The notes below the pieces were generated by a model. That model saw only the letters and a program-made list of their open reading frames with translations. It had not been told where the DNA came from and searched no databases. DNA of 64,000 bases from an uncultured Spirochaeta sp. Its GTDB lineage: Bacteria; Spirochaetota; Spirochaetia; DSM-27196; Alkalispirochaetaceae. This document shows positions 1-9,023 of the stretch, piece by piece. The position numbers and the translations under genes are program-made. Location of the stretch: the NCBI GenBank assembly GCA_913030605.1, contig CAJWEZ010000010.1:1-64000 (forward strand), in the 5' to 3' direction. Each line of letters opens with the position of its first letter. The first letter of the stretch is position 1.

Positions 1-20
1 TCAGTCGCGCGGGTCGCGGG

Positions 21-2654
21 TCAGGGCGTCGGAAAACTCGCGTTCTGCTCCGCCGCCCGGGTGTCCTCGCCGGTGTACCGATCGGTCGTGACCGCGTCAC
101 TCGATGGTGCGATCCGGTTTACCAGCACCGCGAGCACGTCCTCTCCGCCGATGTAGAACTCCCGGTACACCTTGCTGTCCTCGCGGTACCAGTGGAACGA
201 CAGCCGCACATCCACCGGGAGGACCCACCCTTCCCGGTTGGTATCGCTGTAGAACTGGTCGCGCTCGTACGTCTCCGCCACGTCGAGGCCGCCGTTGCCG
301 TCGGCGACGAACACCGGAACGATCTGCTTCTCCCCGGACACAGGGGCGAGCTGCCCCGTGGAAAATGTGACCGTCGTGGTGAGGGTGAGCCAGTCGAGGG
401 GCTTCACGTTGAACAGCGCGTTGAGTGTGTGGAAGCGGTGAAAACTCGGGTAGTACCACCGGCCCCGCGGATCACCGGCGTCACCGTCGCCGGCGTCGCC
501 GGCGGTCGTATCCCCCGAGGGGTTCAAATACCGGGCGTAAATGAAGGAATACGCGAGCATTCCGTCGAACCAGCGACTCGTGCGCCGGTCGAGGAGCAGG
601 TCAAATCCGCCGACGTGTCCGACGCCGTCGGTGAAGACCTGCGGCACCGATTCCAGCGAGCCGTCGTCCTGGAGCCGTTCCTCAAAGTTGAGGTAGAAGC
701 GATCGTAGAGGTACTTGTAGTAGCCCTCGATCTTGAAGCGCCAGCCGCCGCTGAACCGCGCCTCCCATCCGAGGAGCGCCATCAGGTTCTTGGGCGCCGT
801 GAGACGCCCCCCGTCGATCTCCAGATCCTCGTTGATGAGGGCCGCGTCAAACGGAACCTTCGTGAACACCCCGGCGCCTCCGGTGACGGTGAACTCCTCA
901 ACAGACCGCCAGGTTCGCGGTCCCGGCGGCGTCCAGTGCAGCAGCGCCCGCGGCCCCAGCGCCGGAACGGTGTTGACGGTGAACCCGTCTCCAAAGAGCA
1001 CCGCGTGGTCCACGCGCAGCCCGAGGTCGGCGGTATAGAGATCGGGAACCAGGTCCCGCTCCACGTTGGCGTAGCCGAAGGTGATCAGACCGGTGTTGCG
1101 TGGGGCCGCCTGGTCGATCGTGAGGCGTCGGTTGGTAAAGGTCCCCGTGTCCGGATCCCGGTCCACCGTCCAGAACTCGAAGTCGGCAACGTACTCGTTG
1201 ATTTGCACGAAGGAGCCCAGTCCCGCCTGCAGTACCGTCCGGTCGTCGAGCTGATAGTCCGCGTCCACCCGTCCCTGGATGTGGTGCAGCACGTTGGTGT
1301 TCAGGAATCCGTTGGGCTGGTCGATCGTGAACGACCCGCCGGGGGCCACGAAGGGCCGGTAGTCGGCGAACGCGGGGTTCGTCTGGACCTCCTGGATAAA
1401 CGAGTCGGAGTAGAACCGGGTGCCCCGCTCGGTGAAGGCGCCGTCGACCGTGTTGCTGACCCATTCGTACCCGGCAACGCCGGACAGCAGGAGACGGTCT
1501 CCGACCAGCTGGTTGATACCGACCCCGGTCAGGGAGTCGGCGTTCCGCCAGCGAAAGTCAAACGTATTCCGAATTTCCACCGACTCGTCGATGTCCGGTT
1601 CGATCGCCGCAAGCCCGATGCCGTCCATCCCCACCATGGCGTTCACAAACCATTCGGTGGCGGGGTTCGGGCGGCTCACCCAGCGGAGGTATCCGGCGTA
1701 GATGTACGGCACGCGGGAGAACGTGACCCCCTGGTCCTCGAGGAACTGGCCGGTCATGGCAAAGACGAGGTCGTAGTTGGTGAGTCGGGCCCCGGCAAAC
1801 AGCCCGGAGTGCGCACCCACCGGCGACCGGGCGTACCCCTCCAGCGTGCTGGTGGACTGCGCCACCTCCCAGCGGAGCCCCTCCATGGGGTCGATGCTGG
1901 ATACCTCCATGAGTCCGCTGGTCGCCTGACCGTAGCGGACGGGAAAGATTCCGGCTGAGAGTTTGACCGAATCGACCACGTGGGGGTTGAAGACCGAGAC
2001 ACCACCTCCCCAGTGGTACGGATACTTCACCACCAGACCGTCCAGGACGTGGGTGAGTCCGTCGGGTTCGCCGCCCCGCACCGAAAGAAACGAGTTGAAC
2101 CCGCCGGCGTAGCTCACCCCCGGGAGGAGCTTGACGGTGCTCATGACATCCTCAATCACACCGATCATCGCGCTCGACTTGATAAACTCCCGTTCCACGA
2201 CCACGGACACGCCGGCGGTGTCGTCGGTGCGACCGATGCGGTCGGCGATGATCACGAGTTCTTCCGCCTCCAGGATTCCCAGAATGACCATCGGGATCTC
2301 GATCGTCGTATCGAACTCCGTGACCATCGTGCGAACGGGCTCGTAGCCCGGCAGATACAGGTCGAGCACCGCTCGGGGCGATGGGAAGCGAGCCTCGATG
2401 ACTGCCCGGCCGTCGGCGTCGGTCGTCGCGGTGACCCCGCTGCCGGCCTCGACGATCTGCACCCCCTGGAGCGGGATCTCCAGGTCGCGATCGGAGACGG
2501 ACACGACGATTCGGCCGGTCTCCCGGGTGGCGCCCGGGCGATCCTGCGCGGACAGCGGTGCCGGCGGGGCGGCAAGCATACTGAGGAGAAGAAGCGCGGC
2601 GGCACACAGCGCCTGAACTGAACTGTCCCGTCGGTTGTATCGAAGCGTTCGCAT
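21..2654 (-). CDS. TonB-dependent outer-membrane receptor with N-terminal carboxypeptidase-regulatory-like domain
   Basis: This is an 877-residue protein with a long signal peptide (hydrophobic ALCAAALLLLSMLAA, cleavage near SAQ). An Ig-like regulatory domain follows at about 45-130. A plug domain comes next, carrying a possible TonB box (EELVIIAD) and the LPGV...SVRGG motifs, and then a C-terminal beta-barrel. The family takes up siderophores, vitamins, glycans or peptides across the outer membrane using TonB energy; the substrate cannot be told here. I chose the ATG at 2654, which has AGGGGG 11 bases upstream, over an in-frame GTG at 2678. The barrel contains a short low-complexity loop (GDAGDGDAGD). 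The last strand is followed by about 30 polar residues rather than ending on an aromatic residue. No TonB, ExbB or ExbD genes are nearby. Confidence 0.88.
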   Translation of the reverse strand: MRTLRYNRRDSSVQALCAAALLLLSMLAAPPAPLSAQDRPGATRETGRIVVSVSDRDLEIPLQGVQIVEAGSGVTATTDADGRAVIEARFPSPRAVLDLYLPGYEPVRTMVTEFDTTIEIPMVILGILEAEELVIIADRIGRTDDTAGVSVVVEREFIKSSAMIGVIEDVMSTVKLLPGVSYAGGFNSFLSVRGGEPDGLTHVLDGLVVKYPYHWGGGVSVFNPHVVDSVKLSAGIFPVRYGQATSGLMEVSSIDPMEGLRWEVAQSTSTLEGYARSPVGAHSGLFAGARLTNYDLVFAMTGQFLEDQGVTFSRVPYIYAGYLRWVSRPNPATEWFVNAMVGMDGIGLAAIEPDIDESVEIRNTFDFRWRNADSLTGVGINQLVGDRLLLSGVAGYEWVSNTVDGAFTERGTRFYSDSFIQEVQTNPAFADYRPFVAPGGSFTIDQPNGFLNTNVLHHIQGRVDADYQLDDRTVLQAGLGSFVQINEYVADFEFWTVDRDPDTGTFTNRRLTIDQAAPRNTGLITFGYANVERDLVPDLYTADLGLRVDHAVLFGDGFTVNTVPALGPRALLHWTPPGPRTWRSVEEFTVTGGAGVFTKVPFDAALINEDLEIDGGRLTAPKNLMALLGWEARFSGGWRFKIEGYYKYLYDRFYLNFEERLQDDGSLESVPQVFTDGVGHVGGFDLLLDRRTSRWFDGMLAYSFIYARYLNPSGDTTAGDAGDGDAGDPRGRWYYPSFHRFHTLNALFNVKPLDWLTLTTTVTFSTGQLAPVSGEKQIVPVFVADGNGGLDVAETYERDQFYSDTNREGWVLPVDVRLSFHWYREDSKVYREFYIGGEDVLAVLVNRIAPSSDAVTTDRYTGEDTRAAEQNASFPTP

Positions 2655-2717
2655 CACAGTGACTACCCCCTGTAACACTGCCGAACGCGCTCCGTGTTAC
2701 CGCGAGTCCGAACGCGC

Positions 2718-3716
2718 CTACTCTGGCCGCACCGCCTGCATCGCCTCGATGAGCCGGTCCACAAGCCGGTTGATCGAGTCGTCGATCTGTTTCTCGTCCG
2801 GGTGCTCGGCGATCCAGGCGGCGCTCCGGCGCATGCCCTCGTGGAAGGGAATCGTTGCCTGGAACCCGGGGACGTAGCGCTTGATTTTGGCGTTGTCGAA
2901 GATCACGCTGTGCGCCTTGTCACCGACCAGCCCGGCGCCGACCTCCGGGTCGAAGCGTGCGATCACGTCGCTCGGGACGTGCACGATCTCGGGGGTCACG
3001 CCGAAGGCGGCACCGATCGCGATGTGCACCTCGTCCCAGGTGAGCTGTTCGTCGCTGGTGATATGGAACGTCTCGCCGATCGCCTGCGGGTGTCCCAGCA
3101 GCCCGTTGAACGCGCGGGCAAAATCGTCGGTGTGGGTCAGCGTCCAGAGCGAGGTTCCGTCGCCGTGGACGACCACCGGTCTGCCGTCGATCATGCGCTG
3201 CGGGTAGGTAAAATCCGCGGAACCGAAGCTGGTGGGAAACCACCCCGTGGAGTACGTGTGGCTCGGCCGAACGATCGTCATCGGAAACCCGGTTTCCGTG
3301 TACTCCTTCCACAGGAGCTGTTCGCAGGCGATCTTGTTCTGCGAGTACTCCCAGAACGGGTTGTACGCCGGCGTGCTCTCGGTGATGATCTGCTGCCGCA
3401 CCGGCTTGTGGTACACACTCGCCGAACTGATGAAGATGAACTGGCCGGTGGAGTCGCGGAAGAGTTCGAGATCGGTCCGAATGTGCTCCGGTGTGAAGGC
3501 GATCCAGTCGACAACCACGTCGAACTGCATGCCCTTCAGGAGCTTCCGCGTCGCCTCACGGTCGCGGATATCGCCGGTCAGCGTATTGACGCCCTCCGGG
3601 GCGCGCCTGCCGCTGGACCCGCGGTTGAGATGATACAGCTCGATGCCGCGGGCGAGCGCGTCATGGGTGCAGGATGTCGAGATATTGCCGGTTCCACCGA
3701 TAAACAGGACTTTCAT
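2718..3716 (-). CDS. NAD-dependent epimerase/dehydratase (extended SDR family)
   Basis: This 332-residue protein begins with a Rossmann beta-strand and a glycine motif (MKVLFIGGTGNIS). It carries the DIRD nucleotide-binding turn, the FISSASVY strand and the catalytic YSQNK (YxxxK) motif, so it is an extended short-chain dehydrogenase/reductase. Such enzymes usually act on nucleotide sugars or related substrates; the substrate here is unknown. The ATG at 3716 is preceded by GGGAGG with 4-base spacing, which rules out the longer upstream reading frame. It is followed by the TonB-dependent receptor after about 60 bases on the same strand and preceded by the glyoxalase-fold gene, so the three may be co-transcribed, though the gaps of 60-75 bases leave this open. 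Confidence 0.88.
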   Translation of the reverse strand: MKVLFIGGTGNISTSCTHDALARGIELYHLNRGSSGRRAPEGVNTLTGDIRDREATRKLLKGMQFDVVVDWIAFTPEHIRTDLELFRDSTGQFIFISSASVYHKPVRQQIITESTPAYNPFWEYSQNKIACEQLLWKEYTETGFPMTIVRPSHTYSTGWFPTSFGSADFTYPQRMIDGRPVVVHGDGTSLWTLTHTDDFARAFNGLLGHPQAIGETFHITSDEQLTWDEVHIAIGAAFGVTPEIVHVPSDVIARFDPEVGAGLVGDKAHSVIFDNAKIKRYVPGFQATIPFHEGMRRSAAWIAEHPDEKQIDDSINRLVDRLIEAMQAVRPE

Positions 3717-3792
3717 TGGGCCTCCCGATCGCGATGATAGCACGGGATGGAGCGGAGCGCTTCGGGCGACCGGCGACGAATCCGAGAACCGC

Positions 3793-4242
3793 TCACTCCC
3801 ACGTCTGGATCTCGATGATGTTGTCCTCGGGGTCCCTGGCGTACACCAGGTGAATTGCGCCCACCCCGTCAACGGTGCCGCGGACCGTCTCCCCGACGGT
3901 TGAGCCACCGTGTTCGATCACCGCCGCGAGACACGCGTCAACGTCGTCGACGGCGAAGGCGATGTGTCCGAACCCCAGCGTGTTGATCGATTTGTCGGGA
4001 TGGGGAACGTGCTCGTCGTACTGGAATATCTCCAGCGTCGGGCCATCGTCACCGAAACCCGGAAGTATCAGGTGGATCCCCCGAATCGTGGCGGCCTCAA
4101 GCGCCGTGAGCCGGTCGAGCCAGGCACCGGACAAATCGCGCTCCGGCGGCTTCGGCCTGCACCCGAACACATCGATGTAGAAGGAAGCAAGGCGCCGCCA
4201 GTCACGGGCAACGATGTTGGTGTGGGAAAACGATACGTGCAT
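3793..4242 (-). CDS. VOC (glyoxalase/bleomycin-resistance fold) family protein
   Basis: This 149-residue protein has two beta-alpha-beta-beta-beta repeats typical of the vicinal oxygen chelate fold. Likely metal ligands are His in FSHTNIVARD, Glu in LEIFQYDE, His in GFGHIAFAVDD and Glu in the C-terminal NIIEIQTWE. The family includes lactoylglutathione lyases, dioxygenases and fosfomycin-resistance enzymes, and the sequence does not decide between them. The start at 4242 has AAAGGA six bases upstream. About 180 bases separate it from the broken lipoprotein gene upstream; I see no clear promoter or terminator there. Confidence 0.85.
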   Translation of the reverse strand: MHVSFSHTNIVARDWRRLASFYIDVFGCRPKPPERDLSGAWLDRLTALEAATIRGIHLILPGFGDDGPTLEIFQYDEHVPHPDKSINTLGFGHIAFAVDDVDACLAAVIEHGGSTVGETVRGTVDGVGAIHLVYARDPEDNIIEIQTWE

Positions 4243-4422
4243 GCGGTGTCCTTTCGCCGGAGGCCAGAACCGGTGGCCAGAACGGTAGTGGATACCGGGG
4301 GGATCGGGCAAGGAGGTTAGAGGAGACACCAAGGCGCCGACCGTCGCTGGCCCGGATCGAAGAGGCCCCCGGAAAAGACCGCACGGAACAAACGGTTCTC
4401 GAGTGTTGGTTGCTCAACCCAC

Positions 4423-4863
4423 CTACGGATTGTTGACTTCGTAGACCAACGCGAACCGATCGCTGGTATTGCCGGCGGAGTCACTGGCGGTTACATACGC
4501 GGTGAACCGCCCAACATCGCTCGCTGACGGTGTGTAGGCGCTCGTGAGGTACAGCGTTGTCTCCTGCGTTTGTGACGCCAGGTTGAAGGTCGTGGGCGAA
4601 CCGTTCTCCTACACGGTGACCGTGCTGGCGTCGAGGTCTGGATCGACCACCACAATGCCGAATCGATAGGACGTTCCGACGTCAAGAGCCGTGTGTTTGG
4701 TATACGTCGAATCACCGTCGACGACGAAGCCCGCATCCGTCACCCGCGGTGCCGTTCCGTTGTCTTCCTCGTCATCTTGAAACGGGTTCTGACACCCAGC
4801 GAGTACTACAACCGCGAGGAAAGCGATGGTAATTACAGTAATATTTCTTCCAAAATGTTTCAT
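4423..4863 (-). pseudogene. Small lipoprotein gene interrupted by an in-frame TAG stop
   Basis: The reading frame starts at 4863 with a lipoprotein signal (hydrophobic ITIAFLAVVVLAG then Cys) and a good ribosome-binding site (AGGGGG, 5-base spacing). After 84 residues it meets a TAG at 4609-4611. The same frame then continues without interruption for 61 codons to a TAG at 4423-4425, and the downstream part (ENGSPTTFNL, LYLTSAYTPS, FTAYVTASDSAGNTSDRFAL) clearly continues an Ig-like or fibronectin-like beta-sandwich. The reading frame is unchanged, so a single base change (for example TAC or TAT to TAG) would explain it. It could be a recent pseudogene, a sequencing error or a readthrough codon. 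The strong promoter and clean signal peptide argue that the gene was recently functional. Confidence 0.72.
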
Positions 4864-4882
4864 TACAGCCCCCTAAATGTGG

Positions 4883-4911
4883 ATATTAATCCGCATATAT
4901 CAACCAGTCAA
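4883..4911 (-). promoter_or_regulatory. Sigma-70-type promoter of the interrupted lipoprotein gene
   Basis: On the minus strand a TTGACT -35 (4906-4911) is separated by exactly 17 bases from a TAATAT -10 (4883-4888), about 20 bases upstream of the lipoprotein start codon. It sits in an unusually AT-rich stretch (about 4861-4980), in contrast to the GC-rich surroundings. Confidence 0.6.
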
Positions 4912-5345
4912 TCGGTATGTTACATAATCTTTATTTTATTTTTTTGGTCAAAAATATGGACACTGTGTAGGGCCCGATGACGTAAAGTTCAGATAGGCGC
5001 GCGATAAGCCGGAATGATGCCGGGAGCCTGCCGTTTCCCTTCGGACGCCGTTCTAGACCGCGTCCGGTTCGTTGAGTCAGTCGGAATTGACAACGGAGAC
5101 GGCAGCGCCGATCTCAAGGGGACGTGGGTCTCCGTGAGCCCGGGAAGCACCTCCCCTTACCAGGATGTCACGGCCGGTTCGTACTCGACGTACAGCGTGC
5201 GGGAGGAGTAGACGCAGGTCCCTGCCGCCACACCCGGCGGGGACGGTCATTCTCGATACGGGGGTTCGCGGTGCCGGAACCGAGCTCTTGGGCCTTGGCT
5301 CTCAATCCTCGGCCGCGGCGCGGGCAGAATCTCCCCGCCGGCGCT
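4912..5345. other. Intergenic stretch with a possible gene remnant
   Basis: The first part (to about 4980) is AT-rich upstream sequence of the lipoprotein gene, including a run of T on the plus strand near 4935. A plus-strand frame at 5014-5211 encodes a plausible protein-like tail (IDNGDGSADLKGTWVSVSPG and onward to STYSVREE). It has no ribosome-binding site or recognisable N-terminus, so it may be the remnant of a decayed secreted protein. From 5212 to 5345 I see nothing recognisable. Confidence 0.35.
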
Positions 5346-6287
5346 TCACCCCGAAGCACCGGCCCCCCACACCCGTTCTTTCAGTCCCGCCACCTCCACC
5401 GTCCCGGCGATCGTGGTCCCGTCGGCGGGCGATATCTCGGACTGCGTCATGTGCTCGGTGGCGGAGGTGACAAACAGCGTCCGCATGTCGGGACCGCCGA
5501 AGGTGACACAGGAGGGTTGGGTCATGGGGACCGGCAGAACCTCTGCCAGCGTCCCGGCGGGGTCGTACCGATCGATGGCCGCCCCGCCCCACCGTGCGCT
5601 GAACACCGTGCCGTCGGTGGCAACGGCCATGCCGTCGGGCAGCCCCGGGCGCTCGCTCGTGTCGATGAACGGCTCCAGGTGACCGATGGTCCCGTCCGCC
5701 GCCGAGAACCTCGCGCGGTAGATCGTACGGGAGAGACTGTCGGTGAGGTACATGACGTCCGCCTCGGGGCTTAGGCCGATTCCGTTGGAAAGACGAACTC
5801 CGTCAGAGACGGTCGACACCGACGACACCGCTGGTGCCGCCGATTCTCCGCCGGCGGCCACTCTCGCGCCGCGGACGGCGAGAAACGCGCCGGTGGCGTC
5901 CGCCGGTTTCCACGCCATGACGCCCGCCACGAGTAGATCGGACGACGCCACGAAGGAATCGTTGAACCGGTAGACCGAGGGATCAAAGCCGGCGTCCGTC
6001 AGGAGATGCTCCGGAACGCCCGGTGCCGGGTCGCCGTTCAGCGTGCGGACCGAGTCCGCCGTCACCACCCACGGTTCGGTCCCGGGGGTCAGAATGATCC
6101 CGATCGCAAATCGCCCCGCGTCCCACGAGCGGATCGGCGCGGCGTCTCCATCGCGAAACGCGTATACCGTGTTCCCCCAGCCGTCGACCCACCAGAGCGT
6201 GCCGGTTCGGTGGTCCCAGGTGGGCGCCTCGCCGAGGGTACACTGGATGTCGGATATCGTTCGCCATTGGATGGTTGTATGTTTCAC
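5346..6287 (-). CDS. SMP-30/gluconolactonase/LRE family sugar lactonase
   Basis: This is a 313-residue six-bladed beta-propeller. The three divalent-metal ligands known from SMP-30 enzymes are visible: Glu in TLGEAPTWD, Asn in LSNGIGLSPE and Asp in LPDGMAVATDG. Members hydrolyse aldonolactones such as gluconolactone, so a role in sugar-acid catabolism is likely; the exact lactone is unknown. I chose the GTG at 6287, because upstream sequence in frame is arginine-rich and unlike the family. No strong ribosome-binding site is seen there, so the start is less certain. The gene is divergent from the periplasmic sensor gene, with about 86 bases between the start codons, so promoter elements must overlap. 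Confidence 0.87.
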   Translation of the reverse strand: MKHTTIQWRTISDIQCTLGEAPTWDHRTGTLWWVDGWGNTVYAFRDGDAAPIRSWDAGRFAIGIILTPGTEPWVVTADSVRTLNGDPAPGVPEHLLTDAGFDPSVYRFNDSFVASSDLLVAGVMAWKPADATGAFLAVRGARVAAGGESAAPAVSSVSTVSDGVRLSNGIGLSPEADVMYLTDSLSRTIYRARFSAADGTIGHLEPFIDTSERPGLPDGMAVATDGTVFSARWGGAAIDRYDPAGTLAEVLPVPMTQPSCVTFGGPDMRTLFVTSATEHMTQSEISPADGTTIAGTVEVAGLKERVWGAGASG

Positions 6288-6373
6288 GTCGGGTATTGTA
6301 TCCGGTCTCGCCGGATCGTACAGGAATTTGCGAACCGCAGGATGCCGCCGTATTCTTTGAGCGGGATCGCCCA

Positions 6374-7513
6374 GTGATACGACCGCGGATCGGGACCACA
6401 GCGTGTGTGATACTCTGTCTGACCGTTGCCCTGGTTCGCGCGCAGGACGATCCAACCCGGATCATCATGTTCTCTCCCACCACCGAAGGAAACACGTACT
6501 GGCCTCAGGTATACGCGATTCTGCGCGACGCGGCGGATGATCTCGGCGTGGAACTCCTCGTTCATGAGTTCGACGTGACCGACCGGTTCGCGCGGGAGGA
6601 GGAGGCCCTGGCGATCCTGCAGAGCACCACGGACATCGATGGCGCCATCTTTTCGGTGGCCGTGGGACAAGCCCCTCCTCTTGTTGCGGAGGCCGAACGC
6701 CGCGGGTTTCCCGTCATGATCAACGGTCCTCTGCACGACCGCGATGTCCGCGCGCTGGGCGGTGGACCGCGCACCCGGTTCTCGCAGTGGGTCGGGTATT
6801 TCTACCAGGACGAGGAGGAAAAGGGGTATCGGCTCGGCCAGATACTGCTCCACGCGGCGCGGGACGATCGAACCGAGGATTCGGGCGCGCCGATAGCGGT
6901 GGCCGGCATCGGCGGCGACCATACGTGGAGCGGCTCCGCGCTGCGGGCGAACGGACTGCGCCGGGCCGTCTCCGACGACGGAAACGCGCGGCTGATCCAG
7001 ATCGTGCCGACGCAGTGGACGGAGCGCGAAGGAACCACGACCGCGGCGCGGCTGCTCGCCCGCTATCCGGAGATCGAGGTGCTCTGGGCCGCCAGCGATC
7101 AGCTCGCGATCGGCGCCGGTAGCGCGATCGCGTCCCGCCCCGGGGAGGCTGCGACGCGTCACGGTGTCGTCACGGGAGGGCTGGACATGTCTCCCCGCGG
7201 TTTGCGTGCGGTTCGCGATGGCGATCTCGTGGCAACCGCATCGAGCACGCTCTTCACCTTTGCCGAAGCCCTCGTCTATCTGTACGACTACATTCACGGC
7301 CACGACTTTGCTGATAACGTGGGATCGACGATCGAGACGTCGATCGAGGTCGCCACCCGGGAGACGGCGACGATGTATATCGAACTCTACGACCGTCACG
7401 CGGGGATCGACTTTCGGAGGTTTTCAAAGGCTTTTGACCCCGACCTTGACCGGTACGATTTCTCGCCTGCGGCCTACCGGCGCGCTCTGCACGCGTCGAT
7501 GCCCAGTGAGTGA
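6374..7513 (+). CDS. Periplasmic substrate-binding sensor (LuxP/ribose-binding-like, Peripla_BP_4)
   Basis: This 379-residue protein has a signal peptide (TACVILCLTVALVRA, cleavage before QDD). A type I periplasmic binding fold follows: IIMFSPTTEGNTYW at the first strand, a DGAIFSVAV strand, the AAGIGGDHTWS-like hinge region (VAGIGGDHTWSG) and LWAASDQLAIGA. Its closest family resemblance is to LuxP-type binding proteins rather than transporter components. It is followed after 3 bases by a membrane histidine kinase and there are no permease or ATPase genes, so it probably presents a ligand to that kinase. The start is a GTG at 6374 chosen to give a proper signal peptide; an in-frame ATG at 6275 would add 33 non-signal residues. 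Confidence 0.82.
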   Translation: MIRPRIGTTACVILCLTVALVRAQDDPTRIIMFSPTTEGNTYWPQVYAILRDAADDLGVELLVHEFDVTDRFAREEEALAILQSTTDIDGAIFSVAVGQAPPLVAEAERRGFPVMINGPLHDRDVRALGGGPRTRFSQWVGYFYQDEEEKGYRLGQILLHAARDDRTEDSGAPIAVAGIGGDHTWSGSALRANGLRRAVSDDGNARLIQIVPTQWTEREGTTTAARLLARYPEIEVLWAASDQLAIGAGSAIASRPGEAATRHGVVTGGLDMSPRGLRAVRDGDLVATASSTLFTFAEALVYLYDYIHGHDFADNVGSTIETSIEVATRETATMYIELYDRHAGIDFRRFSKAFDPDLDRYDFSPAAYRRALHASMPSE

Positions 7514-7516
7514 CCG

Positions 7517-8899
7517 ATGATCCGTGTTGCCGCGGGCAGACCGCGCTGGTGGCAGAGTATCGCATTTCGCCTATCGGTCGCCGTGGCGCTGGCGGGGGTG
7601 GCGATCACCGTACTCTCGGCGACGATCCAGATTCGCATCGACGCCCGATCGGGTCGTGACCGCCTCGAGGAAACGCTCGCCCGTTTCGACGAAACCTTCG
7701 TCCCGGCGATCAGTCGGAGTGTCTTTGACTTCGATCTGGTGCAGACCCGGATTCTGCTCCAGAGTATCACCATGGCTCCGGACGTGGTGGATGCACAGGT
7801 TGAGGAACGCCGGGGCACGGACTACGTTCTCCTGATTCAGGAGTCGGACGCCACCGCCGAACGGCCGAAGACCACCACGTTCCCCCTGGTCGTCACCGAC
7901 GAGTCCGGGGAAGACCGGGTCATCGGGCGCCTGACGGTGACGGCCGACCTCGCGATGCTGCACCGCGCGGTTGTCGATCGCATCGTTCCAACCGCCGCAA
8001 CCAGCGCCGCCGTCGTCGCGGGCGTCTCCCTGCTGATACTTGTCCTCGTCCAGACGATGGTGGTACGACACCTCCGGACCATCTCGCGGTTCGTGGATGC
8101 TCTCACGCTGCCGCAGCTTGACCGGCGCGAGCTGCGGCTCGGTCACCGCGTGCACGTCTTTGGCTCCCGGGACGAGCTCGACCGCATCGCAACCGTGATC
8201 AACGAGATGACGCGACGCCTCGACGCGGCGTACGGCGAGGTGGAAACGATGCGCAGTACGCTGGCATCGTCTCTGGACCAGAAGGAGACTCTGCTTCGTG
8301 AACTCTACCACCGCACGAAAAACAACATGCAGGTCGTGAGTTCGATGCTGGCGCTCCAGGCAGCCGAGTACCCCGATGACAGCTCGATCCGGGACCTTGT
8401 GTCTGCAACGCGGGACCGCATACACGCTATGGCACTGGTCCATCAGAAGCTCTATCAGGCGCAGGACCTGTCCCGGGTAGACATGTCCGAATACCTGACC
8501 TCACTGGTGGACCATATCGTCCATACCCGGAGCAACGCACGTCCACACGTGTCGGTCGCCTGCGACGTTGCCAGCTACGCCCTCGCCCTGGACATGGCGA
8601 TGCCGTGCGGCATGATCGTGAACGAACTGGTAACCAACTCGTTCAAGCACGCGTTCCCCGGCGGTCGCCCCGGAGCGATCCGCGTCGAGTTCCGTCGGGA
8701 GGACGAGGAACGCTTTCGCCTTTCGGTGAGTGACAACGGTGTCGGTGCCGGTCCCGGCGTCGACCCCGCTTCGGCCACCTCGATGGGCCTCACGTCGGTC
8801 CGGTCTATCGGCACGGACCAGCTGGATGGAACGGTGTCGTTCCACCACACCGACGGCTTCGAATGCACGGTCGTGTTTCCGGAGCAGGCGCGGCATTGA
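7517..8899 (+). CDS. Membrane sensor histidine kinase, HisKA_2 type
   Basis: This 460-residue inner-membrane kinase has TM1 at about 15-38, a periplasmic loop of about 115 residues and TM2 at about 157-183. A HAMP-like linker and a coiled region (210-260) follow. The HisKA_2 dimerisation box contains the phosphorylatable His265 (ELYHRTKNNMQVVSS). The HATPase domain shows an N-box (NELVTNSFKHAF), a G1 box (SDNGVGAG) and a GLTSV segment. HisKA_2 kinases typically signal to stress or light response regulators. It lies 3 bases after the binding-protein gene, as expected for a LuxPQ-like pair. No receiver-domain protein is encoded anywhere in this window, so the output partner must lie elsewhere. 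Confidence 0.9.
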   Translation: MIRVAAGRPRWWQSIAFRLSVAVALAGVAITVLSATIQIRIDARSGRDRLEETLARFDETFVPAISRSVFDFDLVQTRILLQSITMAPDVVDAQVEERRGTDYVLLIQESDATAERPKTTTFPLVVTDESGEDRVIGRLTVTADLAMLHRAVVDRIVPTAATSAAVVAGVSLLILVLVQTMVVRHLRTISRFVDALTLPQLDRRELRLGHRVHVFGSRDELDRIATVINEMTRRLDAAYGEVETMRSTLASSLDQKETLLRELYHRTKNNMQVVSSMLALQAAEYPDDSSIRDLVSATRDRIHAMALVHQKLYQAQDLSRVDMSEYLTSLVDHIVHTRSNARPHVSVACDVASYALALDMAMPCGMIVNELVTNSFKHAFPGGRPGAIRVEFRREDEERFRLSVSDNGVGAGPGVDPASATSMGLTSVRSIGTDQLDGTVSFHHTDGFECTVVFPEQARH

Positions 8900-8985
8900 C
8901 GCAGTGGAGACCTCCGACACCGGACGCGGAGTTGGCGAAACCTGCGGCGCGCCTGTCAAAGGTTTCGAAAAAAACGGAATTCCAA

Positions 8986-9016
8986 TTGTCATTCTTTAGT
9001 AAAATGGTAGTATAAT
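8986..9016 (+). promoter_or_regulatory. Promoter driving an apparently leaderless transcript
   Basis: A perfect TATAAT -10 (9011-9016) is preceded by TTGTCA (8986-8991) with a 19-base spacer. The -10 ends only 7 bases before the GTG start codon at 9024, so transcription should begin at or next to the start codon, leaving no room for a ribosome-binding site. Confidence 0.6.
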
Positions 9017-9023
9017 TTCGATC

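Noticed and set aside
192-1958. A 588-codon plus-strand open frame opposite the TonB-dependent receptor
   Set aside because: Antisense to a well-supported receptor gene; the translation lacks recognisable folds.
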